A DNA stretch of 64,000 nt from Edaphochlamys debaryana (lineage: Eukaryota; Chlorophyta; Chlorophyceae; Chlamydomonadales): assembly GCA_016858145.1 (NCBI GenBank), contig JAEHOE010000130.1:62001-126000 (forward strand). The letters run 5' to 3'. Of this stretch, positions 13,511 to 26,129 are shown in pieces (the stretch's first letter is position 1; the number at the start of each line of letters is the position of its first letter). The position numbers and the translations under genes were made by a program. The notes beneath the pieces are model-generated. The model was not told the origin of the DNA. It made no database searches and saw only the letters and a list, made by a program, of their open reading frames with translations.

Positions 13511-14657
13511 TTTCATTAAGTGGGGGGCAGGACGTCAACGCTTAAGTGCTGTGATGTAATGACCAAGGGAGGCCAAGGGCCAAATAATTATGCGAGTGGG
13601 TTAGGGGCAGGAGCGTATCAACGGTGCGTGATCAGGGGTGCAAGTGATCAATGTGAGCGGTGTGGTGGTGCGCTTGTGAGGGTACATAGGGGCGCTCGCA
13701 CGGAGTAACCAGTGGCAATTCTCCATTGCGCCAGCTGCTGGGGCTGCTGGATGGCGCCTTTACGGTAGTTAAGGGCCGTGGTCCCTGCAAGGAGCGTTGC
13801 TGGATGACTTGCGCCAGTATGAGCGGGTGCCTGGAGGGCTTCCCGTCGTCATTATTCTTGTCGGGCAATCTTCTTTGCCGCTGGGTACGTGTCTTGTAGG
13901 CTGAGGGGCATCTTCCTCAGCAGTATTATCTTCGTCTTCATCTTGCCAAATGGCGTATCTAATCTTTCTTTATCATGAGGCGTCTGTAGCGTGTCCTGCC
14001 TGGGTTCGTAGGAGGCAGGCTTGACTGCCGATGGCAGAAGCGGCGTGGAAACGAAAGCAGATGAGCAGGTCAACCGCCTCACTGTGGTGGGGCACTCGGG
14101 AGGGCCGTCGGGTATGCCATGGCCTCTGATCAAGCGATGTCCAGGCGGTCGGCTTGTGCTTGCTGGTGGGGGCCAAACGGACGCGAGCCGTAGATGAAAG
14201 GGAAGGGAACTGGGCACTGAGTGCAACTTTGGAGCTTGAGCGCGGCCCCCTACATGAGCCGCACGACAGTAAGCGGGACAGTTACGAATGCCTCTGCCAC
14301 CACGCTGTCGCCTACCTGACTCCATACGCTTACGAGTGCAGAAGCTCAACAACGCGCTCCTGCTCCGGGCCAATGACGTTCAGCAGCTGTTTCCCATGGC
14401 GACGCAAGCGTGCGCTGCGTCCAATGCTGCCTGAGGCCCCCGCGAGCGACCCAAAGGATGTTCAGCATCTGGTGAGTTGCAAGGCCAAAGAGACCGACGG
14501 ACATGGTGGCGGGCGGGAATGCATGTCGGTAGGAGCTTGCAGCCCTGTATCGAGTCGCTAGGATATCTCGTTTTACAAGCTTGTTGACCTGCTGCACATG
14601 CTGGCAGAGCCGCTGACGCTGTGACGCGTGTGGGTCTTCCGATGGCGGTTGCTGCAG
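13511..14657. other. Intergenic; lower-GC patch, no gene recognised
   Basis: Around 13850-14000 the base composition is visibly less GC-rich than the neighbours, and a minus-strand frame reads KMKTKIILLRKMPLSLQDTY before stopping. It matches no family I recognise. A plus-strand stretch near 14340-14480 ends at a good donor (CATCTG then GTGAGT) and could be an unassigned exon of the next gene. Confidence 0.35.
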
Positions 14658-16021
14658 AGCTGCACCGGGAACGCTCCTCCCAGCACGCGGGCGCTCGAGC
14701 GCGGCCAGGCACCACCCTCAATGAATGTAGCAGGTAAGTCTGGCTGGTCGGGGTTACGCGACCGCCGCTTCGGCCCAAACTTGATACGTGGGCAGTTAGG
14801 GCGAGGCCCGCGGCGTCGGTTGCGGCGCCAAGCTTTTGAGGCACATCGTGAGTTATCATGCTATAGTAAGTTACACGGCTCATGTTGCACCACGCCGCTC
14901 ACCTTAGGTTAACCCCTTAAGAACCCGATTCGATACCTGCCCTCCCTCCCTCGCCTCCCTCCCCACTTGCCCCACTTGCCCCAGCAGGTCTCGCGAGCTC
15001 TGCTACTGGCCGGGCGTCTCCCGCAGCCCGAGCCAGCCCTCGCACCGCGCCGACTTCACAATACAGCGTCGCCGAGGACAGCTACCTGCCACCGGCACCC
15101 AAACCGCAGCCGCGCATGCCGGCCACCTCCACTCCCGGCGGCCCGGCCTCCCCTCCCCTCGACGGCCCCTCTGGCCCCGCATCGGACCTAGACCGACGCG
15201 CCAGCGCTCCCCCTGAGCGCCTCCTCCCTCCCGCATACTCCCTAAACGCCACCCACGTTCCGGGCATCTCGGACCCGGGCGCCCTGCTGCCCACCGGATC
15301 TTCGCGGACGGCCCAGCCCGACGCCTTGCCACCGCCCCCGGTGCGGCGCCACACCCACACCGCCGTGGCGGTTGGGGCCAGCCCCCAGGAGGCGGAGGAG
15401 CTGGAGCAGGAGCCGGGGCAGGCGGAGGGCGAGGAACGCCAGCCGGAGCTGGGGCTACAACGGGCGGTCAGCGGCGGCGGGGCCGGCTCGCCCGCGCCTG
15501 GGTCGGGGCGGGGCTGGGCGGATGGCATGGCCGCGCTGCAGACGCAGTTCAGCGGCCCCCACACGCCCCCGGAGCGCTCCAGTGCGCCAGCAATCCGCAA
15601 CCCATCGGCGGCGCCAGAGTGCTCCTCCGCAGCCGTCAGCCCCGAGCGCAGCTCAGCGCCCGAAGCCCGCGCCAAGGCCGCTGTAACTCGGCCGCCGCCG
15701 CCGCTCGCGCCCAGCGCGTCCCGTGCCCCCTCCGGCCGCAAGCTTAATGCGGCTGTGGCCGCCAAGCCCCCTCCCAAGCGCAGCCTCAGCACTGCCAACC
15801 GAGGGTTTACCGTCGCTGTGACAAAGGATGCTGATACCGGCACCAAGACGGCTTCCGTGTACCTGCAGCAAGGTATGCTGCTGTCAGCTGCGCTCAAGCT
15901 CAACCGGAGCCGCACGCAATCGCGCTCGTCCAGTGGTGCCAAAGAGGCCACGGCAAAGGCGACGGGGGCGGCGGCGGGAGTGACCGCCGGCGGCGCGGCA
16001 CGGCCGCGGCAGAGCCGCTGA
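14658..16021 (+). CDS. Disordered Pro/Ala/Ser-rich protein of unknown function; 5' incomplete
   Basis: The last exon (14988-16021, stop TGA) is open for 344 codons. It joins in phase to an exon-like stretch 14658-14733 (acceptor GCTGCAG, donor GTAAGT), giving NVAGLASSATGRA across the junction. The protein is low-complexity throughout, with a repeated ERSSAP motif around the middle. The only ordered-looking part is near the end, around GFTVAVTKDADTGTKTASVY and LQQGMLLSAALKLN. No known domain is visible. Starting instead at ATG 14642 would put the exon in another frame that stops early. The start and any further upstream exon are unresolved. Confidence 0.5.
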
Positions 16022-16560
16022 GTGGAAAGGGGATGCTGGAAAGGGGATGGTGGGGCGGGAGGGGGCTTGCGGTTGGGGGACGCGCATTGGGCGGCTGAGC
16101 GTACATAAATGCGCAATCAAGGGGGGGAGCAAGGCAAAGCATCCAGGCAGACCTGTCGCATGGGAGCGCTAGTTGCTTAGTATATCGCTTTGGGGGGTTG
16201 CATTGGCCGTCGAGCTGGCTACAAAGGTTGTAAGGGAGTGTGGGGGAGGCTGTGCGCCGTACCCGAGGCAGCGGCGCAGTTGTATGGGTCAAAGGGGGTA
16301 GAGCTTAGAGGCTGATGGGCTGGCCGAAATGCCAAGGCCCGATGCACCTGGCGTCACACGCTCGGCTTTCGTTCTGCCCTCTATACTCTTTATGATGCAA
16401 TAGCTCTTGGCGCCTTCTTGCTCAGCAGCATGCTTGCATGGGCCACACAACAGGGCCCATTGTTTACGTGCTATGCGTGGTTTGTACATCCAGTGTGGGG
16501 ATTCCAAAACGTCTTGATACATTTATGCATTCTTAGATGAGGCGCTGGCTTCGGGAGCAC

Positions 16561-16625
16561 ATGGGGGCCCGAGGACCATGCCGTGTGCCATGGGAGCCAT
16601 CGCAGAGGGCGAGCCATCCCCGCCG
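16561..16625 (+). repeat. Copy of kinase coding segment 13041-13105
   Basis: A nearly identical 65-base copy of a piece of the upstream kinase exon, 3.5 kb downstream and in the same orientation, with unrelated flanks. No long frame continues on either side, so it is a stray segmental copy or a shared mobile fragment. Confidence 0.85.
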
Positions 16626-17087
16626 TGCAGTAGGGGGCCCGGGGGTAGGGGGAGACGGGCAACAACTCTTCCTATCTTGAAGTGGTGTATGTGTTTGTGC
16701 ACCCAACCCAACCCTGCCGGTCTTGCGGGAGCCCTTCTCCCTGTGATGAGGAGGTGTCATGAGGAGGACAGACACCCTTGTTCATTGAGGTTTGGGCAAA
16801 AGGGCTGAGAGAGGCAGAGACATGAGATGTGGGTGGCTCAGGGAAGGCAGGGAGCAGACGAGAGGGTGATTGACGGCGCGAGTCCTGCTGGAGCTGGCTG
16901 TGCGTGGTACCCATTGCAGGGTGCGTCGGCCATTGGGTTTCGGCCGTTGGCTGATGGACAGACAGCCCTAGCCTGTTGTATGTTGTACGACAGGCGCAGC
17001 TGGCTGCGGGGTGTGTGGGGAAGCGGGCATAGCCCCCGCGCAGTACACAAGCAACAAGGCCATCTAGCACTACACGGAGCGGTACGA

Positions 17088-17118
17088 TGTAAGTACGATG
17101 TAAGTACGATGTAAGATG
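17088..17118 (+). repeat. Short tandem repeat, 11-bp unit, about 3 copies
   Basis: The unit GTACGATGTAA is repeated three times and followed by a partial copy GATGTA. It is intergenic and has no visible function. Confidence 0.8.
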
Positions 17119-18445
17119 TAGTCGGGGATGCTGCGGGGTGTGTGGGTCAGGGGTTTACCGCCGGGCTGAAAGGAGCGGCAAGATCGGCTCGGGGGCACGC
17201 ACGGAGTCTTTCGCCCCCTTGGGGGGGCCACGGGGGCGTTACGCGGGCACGGAACCCGGAGACGGAGGTTGGCATCACAGATGCGGCGGTGGTTTGGCAG
17301 TGCTGAATCTGGCGGGCAAGCGGCGGCGCGCATGCGTTCAACTGACGAGGTGTTCGGTTGATCCCTGTGGCTCATTGAAGGCCCTCTTCTATGCCAGGCC
17401 CCCTTGCGCATTGCCTGAACTCTACTGGCAGTACTGGGTCGGTTTCTTGACACCTGCTTTCAATGGTGACGTGTAGACGGCACAACAGGGCACAAGCTGA
17501 CAAAGCCCCTGGGCTCACACGCTGAAGCGGACAGGCTACCCCGCCGGACGGAATACCGGCATGGGTGCGGGATGTGTAATCCCTCCGAGCCAGCATCCAC
17601 AGCCCAACATAGTCGGTAACACAGCAACCGTAGCCGCGAAGCGTGTTGAGGGTGCTCTGTACGGGACCTGACCACGAACTCCACCGCTCCATGGCTCGCC
17701 CATGCACCCAGGTCCGCAGCGCAGCGGGCGGGGGCCACCAGGGTGTTCAATTCATGGCGTCGCAAAGGAGTGCAGAGGACTGCAAGTTCGTGGCTTGCGT
17801 GTGCCTTGTCTTCGTAAAATACGCGCCTCATCAGGGGGCTTGCAGTTGGGGGGCCGGGGGGCCGGGGGTGGGGCTGGCACGCTGACGCTACCCGACTCCA
17901 GACGTATGCGATTTCGGCAACACCGGTAACGCCCCAATGCGCTACTGTAACGCGCTAGGAACCGTGAACTTCAACAGAGCGCAACGTCCCGGCCCGCGGT
18001 CAGCGTGCTTAGACCGTTCCACGCAAGTCGATTCTCGCGCTCGATTATCAGAGCGCACAGGCGCCAAGCCTTCTGCGCTGTGATGTCCATTACAATTGAG
18101 GATGAGTTCAGCGTTCGCCTTTGCCGGCGTGCTTCAAGCGCGAAAGGCCGGATTATGGCGCGAAAGCCGTGCCCGCGCTCCTCCGCGGCTTGTCGGCGCG
18201 CACCAAACGTAAGGCAGGAACACATAGACACCTAGCGGCTGGGTGTGCCTCACGCGGCGCGAGGACCCCAACCACCCTCAAACAACTGAGCACGTGCCCG
18301 TGGCCCTGTCCCCTCGCCAACACACCGCGGCACTACGCCCCGTTGTCTAATGGCATTCCCTCCCCCCCCTGCCCCCATCCCGCAGCCCCCCCAGTAACTG
18401 ACCTCTACCGAGGCACCCCGCTAGCGCTGTAGCACAACCACAGTA

Positions 18446-21400
18446 ATGGACCAAGCTTCGTCGCACGGCGGCCCGAGCGGCCCCCCGTCCAGTGAGGATC
18501 TCACACAACAACTTCGGGAGCTAGCGCAAGCGCTGCGAGAGGAGCGCGGGCAGCTGCGGGAAGAGCGGCAACAACTTCGCGAAGAACGGGCCGCGAGGTT
18601 GGCGGCCGATGAGGGCCGCAGGGCCGCGGAAGCGGGCTGCGCCCGAGCCCAGGCCGCCGAGCAGGCTGCCGTACAGCGCACGCACGTGCTTGAGCAGGAG
18701 ACCGCCCAACTTCGGTCGGAGCTTGCCGCCGCCCTGACACGCGCACGGGAGCTGGAGCAGCGCCTGGCGGCAGCCTCCGCCGCTGCGGCTGCCGCCGCCG
18801 CCGCCACGACGGCCGCCGCGGCCCCTGCCGCGTCGGGCCAAGCGGCACATACCGCAGCGCCAACCGCCACGGCCTACGAGGCTACGGCGGCTACGACAGG
18901 CGCGCATGCGGCTGCGGATGCGGCTATGGCTGCGGCTGGCAACAGGGGCACGGTGACGCTAGGCCGGCTGTTGCGGCAGCGTCGACTGGCGGACGCCACC
19001 TCCCGTGCACCAGCGCTTGGCGGCACCGCGGCCCGCGGACGCGGCGGGCGGCGGGGCCGCGGTCGGGGCGCTTCGTGCTCTGCGCGCGCGCGGCCCCAAA
19101 AGCGCCCCCGCACAGCGCTGGACGCAGACGGCGCGGCTGAGCAGGCGGGCCTGGCCGGGGTAGCGGGAGCGAGGCGCGGCGCGACGCCCCGGCGGGGTGC
19201 GGCGGCCGGCAGGGGCCGCAGCCGCGGCCGCGGCAGGGGCGGCGGCAGGGGCCGGGCAGGCGCGGGCCGCGGCGCGGCGGGGCGTGCCCGGGGCTTGCAG
19301 CCGTCGCAGTCGGCGCCAGCAGGTGCAGTGGCGCAACCCGCACCCTCCACAGCCCAGGCCGCCGCCGCCGCTGCGGCGGCGGCGGTGGTGCGGTCCGCCG
19401 TGCAGCGGTCCCGGCGGAAGCAGCGGCAGCCCCAGCGGCGCACCGCCGCAGCGGCCCAGGCCAGGCCCAGGCCAAGAGCCGCAGCGGCTGATGGGAGCGA
19501 CGAGCCCAGCTCAGAGCTGGATGCGACAGAGGATGCCGCTCCGACGACACGCCGGCAGCGGCGTCTGCCGCCAGGTCCAGCTGCTCAGCCGCGGGAGCAG
19601 AGGCGGCGCCGCCAGAGCGCCGCCGGTGCAGCAGGTCGCGGGCCGGCCGCCGCTGCTGCCGCTGCGGCTGCGGCGGTGCGGTCTGGCGCGGGAGCTACGC
19701 GAGCGACGGCAGGGCATGCCAGGGCGCGAGGGGGCGCAGCGGGGCGCAAGAGGCGGAGCTCCAGCCCGCGCTTGGCTGTGTTCCCGCGCACCAGAGGCGG
19801 AGGCGGGGGCTCTGAGCGGTACAGCGAGGCGGAGGAGGAGGCGTTGGATGGCAGCGGCGGGGGCAACCCGGGCTCAACCGCCGCCGCCCGGCCCCGGCCG
19901 CTCAAGCGTCTTCGCCGGCTCTGGGAGACAGCTGCCGCCGGTACCGCTACCGCTGCGGCGGCGGCACCCAGTACGGGGTTGCCGCCCGCAACTGGCGCTG
20001 CTGCTGTGGGCGTCGCACCCAGGCCCGCGGCTGGGGCTGCCATTCCCGCAGGCATGCCACTGGATGCATCAGCGGCGGCGGCCGCTCCCCTGCCTCAGGC
20101 GCCAGACGAGGTTGTGCCGGGGGTCTCGGCAGCGACCGGTCACGTGGCCAGCTCCGGCCCACCAGGGCTGGGGCAGGGGCCGGGGCCGAGCGGGGTGGCC
20201 CCTGCAGTGACGGAGCAGGGGGAGGCCGGGGCAGGGGCAGGCGCCGGCGCCGGCGCTGCGCCGTCCCGGCGCCGGCGCAGGGCCCGGGCTCAGCGCGAGC
20301 CGGCGGCAGCGCACAACGGAGCGGAGGGTGCAGAGAACTCCGATGAAGTCGTGAGTCGCTTGCCTGGCTGGGTGTGATCTGCGAGAGCCTGCCAGCGTGG
20401 AGACCCCGTGCATAATATGTGCTACACTCGATGCAACTTTTGCGTAAAACCCTGTGCTGCCTCTCTTCCCGGGTGTGTGTGCAGGCTGACTGCGCAGGGC
20501 CGTCCTCCGCGGCAGCGGGCGCCCCAGGCGGTCCCCACGCCGCGCCCCACCCACCCGTTCCACCGCATCCCAGCCAGCCCCTGCACGCTCCCTCCGCCCC
20601 CACGCTTCAGCCCCGCCCCTCAAGTGGCCCGGCCGCTGGCCCCTGCGCCTCGGCCCACCCCAGCAGGCTGTGCAGCCTGCAACGCATGGCATCCCTACCG
20701 GTTCCGCCCGCGCCGCCGCCGGCTCCACACGATCAGGAGCCCCAAGGCGAAGCGTACCCGTCGCCGGCGCCCTCGGGCCCCGCGCTAGAGCAGACCCGGC
20801 AGATGGGCGGAAGCTCTGCGGCCGTTGTCGCTCAGCAGTACGGAGCTTCCGCGGCGCCGGTTGCCACGCCGCCGGCAGCGGGTGTGGAGTTGCAGGTGGG
20901 AGCTGTATTGGCCGACGCAGCCGGCGCTGGTGCTGCAGAGCCCGGCGCTGTCATGGCGGGCGGAGTGGCTGCGAAGGCAGAGCCAGGTGCAGACGTGGAT
21001 GCGCTGGAGGAGGCGGAGGCGGAGGGAGGGGCGGCGGCCAGGATCGAGCCGGAGCCGGAGTCGGAGGCGCAGGCGAGCGGCGAGGCTTTTGGGAGCGCTG
21101 GAGCAGACGCGGGGGAGCAGCAGCAGCAGCAGCAGCAGCCTCCCGTGTCGCCCTTCAGCCAGCAGGCTCTGGGTCCGGACGCGATGGCCGCTGCAGCGGA
21201 GGCGGTGGAGGCGGCAACGGCGGCGGCGGAGGTGGCGGAGGCGGCGGAGGGGTTTGAGTGGCTCCGGTCGCCGCCGCCCCGCCGCGCCATGCGCTGGGGC
21301 GAGGCCTGGGCTGCCCCCGGCGCCAGCTTCTCCCAGCAGGACACGTCAGCATCAGGGGACGCTGGTGGCGCCTCGGGCGATGCGCTCCCCGACGGTGCTG

Positions 21401-24400
21401 CGCCCGTGCCGGCGGAGACTCTGGCCGCGGACGGGGCGGATGAGGCGGCCGAGGCCGCAGACGGGGCAAGTGCGGCGGCAGAGGCAGCGCCGTCGGTGGA
21501 GGAGGCCAAGGGTGCTGCCATGGGGCTGGCTAGCGGTGTGGACGCGGTGCCGCCCCTCAAGCAGGAGCAGCCCATCCAGCTGCCGCCGACGACCGGGGCG
21601 ATGGGGCCAGCAGCAGAAGGGGGCTCGGTGGAGAGGCCTGGTGCTTTGGCGGGGGACACGGCGGCGTCTCCTGGCGTGGGGTTTGGTGGGATGGAAGGCC
21701 AGGCTGTGGGTGGGCGGGCCCTACTGCCCACGTTTGAGCCTGCCGGCCAGCAGGAGGCGGATGAACAGGCTGCGGAAGCTGCGGGAGAGGAGCTGGCAGA
21801 TGCAGGGTCAGCACCGTCAGCGGCAGCGGAAGAGGCGGCGGCGGCGGCGGGAGAGGATGCGGGCGCGCCGCCGCCGGCTTGGCAGCTGCCGGCGCCCGCT
21901 CTGTCTGGCCGCGAGCCCTTGTCTTCTGCCCCGGCCCCTGTCCGCACCCCCGCAGCCTCACCGCACAAGCCTCCACCCCTGCCAGCCTCCCTCCTCAGCC
22001 CCCGCGCCCCCAGCACCACCGCCAGCGCCGCCTCCGCTGCCGCTGCCGCTGTCGCTGGGCAGCCATTCGCCCCGAGTCCACTCGGTCCAGGCCTACCGGT
22101 TCCGCCAATCAGCCCCTTTGCTGCCGCCGCCGCCACCTTTGCCGCATTTGCCGCGCTTGCGCCTCCCGCGGAGGCGGCTGGCGCCGGTCCAAGCCGGCTG
22201 GGCTCGGCGGGGCCGCACGGTCAAGAGCCCGGGGCCACCGTTGACAACGAGGGCGTCCTTGCACAGGCGGCGGCAGATGACAGAGGAGGTCGCGGTGCAG
22301 ATCGGACCGCCAAAGAGGATCGCCCTGCAGAGCTGACAGCGTTACGTTCGTTGGCTGCTGCAGCCAGCACCAGCTGCATTGCAAACGCCGGCGGAGGCGG
22401 ACTCCGCCGGACGCCCGAGGCCCCACCAGGGGCCGGGCCCGCGCAGGCCCGCAGCCCGCAGCCCGCCTGCCCCCGCGACGGAGGACGGGCGAGCGGGGGC
22501 GAGGGAGAAGCATGGATACCGGCTGGGCCGCCCTGGTGCGGCAGCGGCGTTGCCTCGCTTCCCCGGCACCCATCGGGTCAACGGGCCCTGGCAATGACGG
22601 CTGGAGGCTGCGGCCTTGTGGGCGGCCGGCGGCCTGGCGGAGCAGCGCTGGCGGCCAGAGGCGGCGGCGGCGGTGATGACGGCTCCGACAGCTCCGACGG
22701 AGAAGGGAGCTCAGATGGCAGCAGCGGCGAGGGCGAGGGGCCGCGCAGCGAGGCACGCCGGGTGGGGAGCGAGGGCCGCGAGGGCGGGAGTGATGAAGAG
22801 GAGGACGAGGAAGAGGAGAGCGAGGACGAGGAGGACGAGGAGGAGGCGGGTCACGGGCCGTTGTCCGCCGTGCTGTCCCTGCCCGACGCCTTCCAGCCCA
22901 GCAGCTTGGAGCAGCTCCAGGCGTGGCTGTACGACAAGGCCGCGGAGCTGTCCGCAGCCTCGGGCTTCGCCTGCGGCGGAGGCTCGGGCTCTGGCTCTGG
23001 CTCCGGCTGGGGCTCGGGCTTGGGCTCTGGCACGGCGTTCACAGCTCCGCAACCTCCCGCCCAGCCCCTGCCCCCTCACCTGCCGCCAAGCCTGACCATC
23101 AACCTGGCCGGGCGCACCCTGGGCGGCGCACAGGGCCGGGAGGAGGGCAGCGAGGGCGGTGAGGGCGGTGCTGCGGCTGCGGCCGCGGACGCCGACGTGC
23201 TCCGCATCCCGCCGGGCCTGCGGGGCCTCACGCTGTGGAATGGCACCCTGCGCGTGCTGGTGGAGGTGTCGGGTGGGGCGCAGGTGCGCTTCGCCCGCGT
23301 CAGCTTCCGCGGCCGCCCGCACCTGCACGCCGCGCTCGTGCCTGCATCCGCGGCTGCGCCGCCGCGGCCGCTGCTGTCCGTTCATGGCGCCGGCAGCTCT
23401 GTGCTCCTGGACGGCTGCAGCCTCAAACTGGGGCCTGGCCGCGGGGACTGCGTGGTGGTGTCGGCGGGGGCCTGGGTGGAGCTCTGGCGCTGTGGGCTCT
23501 TTGGAGCGGGTGCTGACAGCGCGAGCGGTGCAGGAGCCGGTGGTGGAGCAGGAATCGGAGGCGGAGCTGGCGTGGTGGTGTGTGGGGAGGGCAGCTTCGC
23601 GCTAGCCTCCGACTGCAGCGCAGAGGGCTTCGCCGGCGGCGCGGGCTGGCTCGCGGAGGGAAGCGGCGCGCGGCTGGACGCGGTCGACTGCACCGCCGCC
23701 GGCAGCGCCCTCGGCTTTGCTGCCGGCAACGGCGCGCAGCTGTACGCGCTGGGCTGTAGCGCTAACGGCAGCGCTTGCGCGGGTTTCGCTTCCTCGGGCG
23801 CGGGCTCCTTGCTTCAGGCGAGGGAGTGCACGGCGGCCGACGGCCGCGCTGCGGGATTTGAGGCGGGCAACGGCGCGCGGCTGGTGGCAGGCCGGGGCTG
23901 CGTTGCGGAGGGCAACCGGCTGGGCTACAGCGCCCACGGCAGGCGCTCCCGACTGTGCGCCGAGGCGGGCTGCGTCGCCAAGGACAACAGCCGCTCCGGC
24001 TTCTACGCGGCAGAAGACGGCCAGCTGGTCGGCCACGGCTGCCTCGCCGAGGCCAACCTGGTCGGCTACACAGCCTGTGGCGGCACGGCGCGCCTGGCGC
24101 ACGGGTGTTGTGCGAAGGCGAATCGGTCAGCTGGGTTCGTGGCGGAGCGCTGGGGCGTCATGGACTGCATGTCGGACTGCATCGCGAGCGGTAACGCGCG
24201 AGACGGCTTCTGCTCGCGCGACGCCGAGTCGGTGCTGACCGTGGGCCCTGGGAGCCGGTCGCAGAGCAACGGCGGCGCGGGGTTTGCGGCGCGGGAAGGT
24301 GGGCGGCTCCGCACGTTGGGGCCTGGGCCCGAGGAGGGGATGGGAGGCAGGGATCAACTGCCTGTGGACGCGAGCGATAACGGGGGCGTGGCTTTCCTAG

Positions 24401-24666
24401 CTGTTGGGGCTGTGCCCACGTCTCTGGAGTTGCATGCCTCAACCACGAGCCGGGGCAATGCGGGCGGCGTGCAGAGGCAGGAGGGGGCGGGGGTGGTGCG
24501 GCTGTGGCCGCGAGGGCTGTTTGGGCAGGGCGGCATTGACGGTGAGGGCGAGGAGGGAGGGCAGGCGGAAGGTGGAAGGGAGGAGGGGCGTGGAGAGGAA
24601 GGCCAGCAGGGGGTTCGCCGGCGGGGGTTGTGTGTTGTGCGGCTTGTGGGGGCAGGCATTGAGTGA
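18446..24666 (+). CDS. Giant coiled-coil / RG-rich / parallel beta-helix protein, 2028 aa
   Basis: Two exons, 18446-20350 and 20485-24666, with GT-AG ends and closing phase. The start ATG is followed by a coiled coil (about residues 20-115, with REERQQLREERAA), an Ala-rich stretch, then RG-rich blocks such as GRGRSRGRGRGGGRGRAGAG (about 195-290) of nucleic-acid-binding type. A long Ala/Glu-rich disordered region follows, with seven Gln near residue 845 and an acidic run (SDEEEDEEEESEDEEDEEE) near 1405. From about 1500 to 1920 there are over ten turns of roughly 24 residues with the rhythm C-x-A-x-G-x-x-x-GF-x-A-x-x-GA, a right-handed parallel beta-helix (pectin-lyase fold, Pfam beta_helix class). 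No signal peptide or catalytic site is apparent. Ligand and role are unknown; an RNA- or chromatin-linked role is only suggested by the RG tracts. Confidence 0.75.
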
Positions 24667-26129
24667 CGGGAGGCCACATGGGCATACAGCGCCCGCGAGA
24701 AGGCGTACGTAGGGTGGGGTGCACGGTGCCGCGGAGGGCTTGCAGGCATGTGGATTGATTGTGGAATGTTACAGGCTAAACGAGCCTGCTGGCTCCTCGG
24801 CAGCCCGCCACCTCAGACATGGAAGTGCCTTGGGCTGCACACGCGTGAGGTGAGGGCGCGGGTTGGGCTTGTTGTCTTTCTTTGGGGCATGGACCCCGCA
24901 CAGCGGGCGGTTTCTGCATGCATGGTGCTGTACGGTCACGCTAACTTGGTGCATGGCACGGTCGAGTTGCAGTGTGATCCGGTATCCTGTCGGAACAGGT
25001 CGAATGCAGTGTCTCGAGGAGCTTGTGACAGAAGGCCTTGCTTGTAGGTTAGCCAAGCACAACTGTGACGAGCGGGGCGCCCCCATGGGGGCGGAAAAGG
25101 GCTGAGCCCCTCACCCATCTACTACGCGACCCATTCCCCGCGGTAACCGTGGGCGCACTGTACTCCAACCGAGCTTGATCGGGTTGATAGCAGGTTGTCG
25201 GTGGACTCGCACCCCTCGGCACCCCTCGGCACAGGCATGTTAGGACGTGGTCGATAAGTTTCCCTGCCCTCACCTACACACCATATGGATAAGGAAACTA
25301 AAACATCGCGGGCTAGGCGTGAATCGCATGTAATCTTGGAGGGCTGAGCCCCCCGGCTGGCGCTCCAACTGTGAAAGTTGCGTAAGGCGAGTTGGGTTCT
25401 GTCGACAGGTCGCGGGGCGGTGGGGGCATAGCCTTAGTCCATCTGGTTGGTACCATTAATCTGATCTGATCCTTGATGTATCTCCGTCGCTGCCTCACCC
25501 AGAGGGGGGGGGTCTGTCCGGGCGGCGGTGAGAGGGCGTCAGGGCTTCTACAAAAGAGGCCAAGCCCAGATGTACAAACGAGGATTTGCTCGCTCGCTCC
25601 TGTGGGGCCGACCCCCCGACGCAAAGGCTCCTGAACCCTACGGCCCGTGCTCGCGTTGGACGGCGGTCCGTTTGGTGCCGTTTGTGGGTCTGCAACTCGG
25701 CAATCTTACCACCCCAGCCCCCAGGTCCAAGCCCGGCCAGTGACTCAGTGAGGCATTGGTCGGAAAGTGAGGAGTAGGGCAACGCCGCTGACCGACCCCT
25801 GTGCTTCTCTGGGAGCCAGGGTCTGGTCTTTACGCGCCGGTGCCCCTACCTTACGCGACTTGCGGCCCCTGGCTGCCCCCCCCCTCCGCGGCCCCTGCGA
25901 GCACAGAACCCCCCCTCCGCGAGATTCCTGCGAAGCACGAACTACGCCTAACCCGACCTTCGTGCACTTGGAGCCTTCAAAGAAGTCGACCCCTTGCGGA
26001 AGCTGTACGGCGCTGGGGCCGACTAAGCATGGGCACCAAGCAAGACACCAGGAAGGGGCTTTGTTGGGTTAGTTGCCTGAGGGCTTGCCCTCGCCAAGCG
26101 CAAACGCTACCCTATCCTGGCCCTCCAGC
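24667..26129. other. Intergenic between converging genes
   Basis: It contains the 3' flanks of two genes that point at each other. No gene recognised. A 20-bp sequence CCCCTGCGAGCACAGAACCC here (about 25892) recurs at about 47642, and CGGCACCCCT is repeated near 25215. Otherwise nothing is seen. Confidence 0.4.

Larger units (their letters stand above)
16022..18445. other. Intergenic with a duplicated kinase segment and a short tandem repeat
   Basis: No gene recognised. It holds the copy of the kinase coding segment (16561-16625) and a small 11-bp tandem repeat near 17088. Minus-strand frames near 17460-17831 are open for about 120 codons but show no motif. Confidence 0.4.

Noticed and set aside
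17460..17831. Minus-strand 123-codon frame
   Set aside because: Reads cleanly but shows no motif, no splice context and no similarity I can recognise.
20832..22136. Minus-strand 434-codon frame opposite the giant beta-helix gene
   Set aside because: Mirror of an Ala-rich GCN-repeat coding stretch; no motif, and the plus-strand frame is spliced and much longer.
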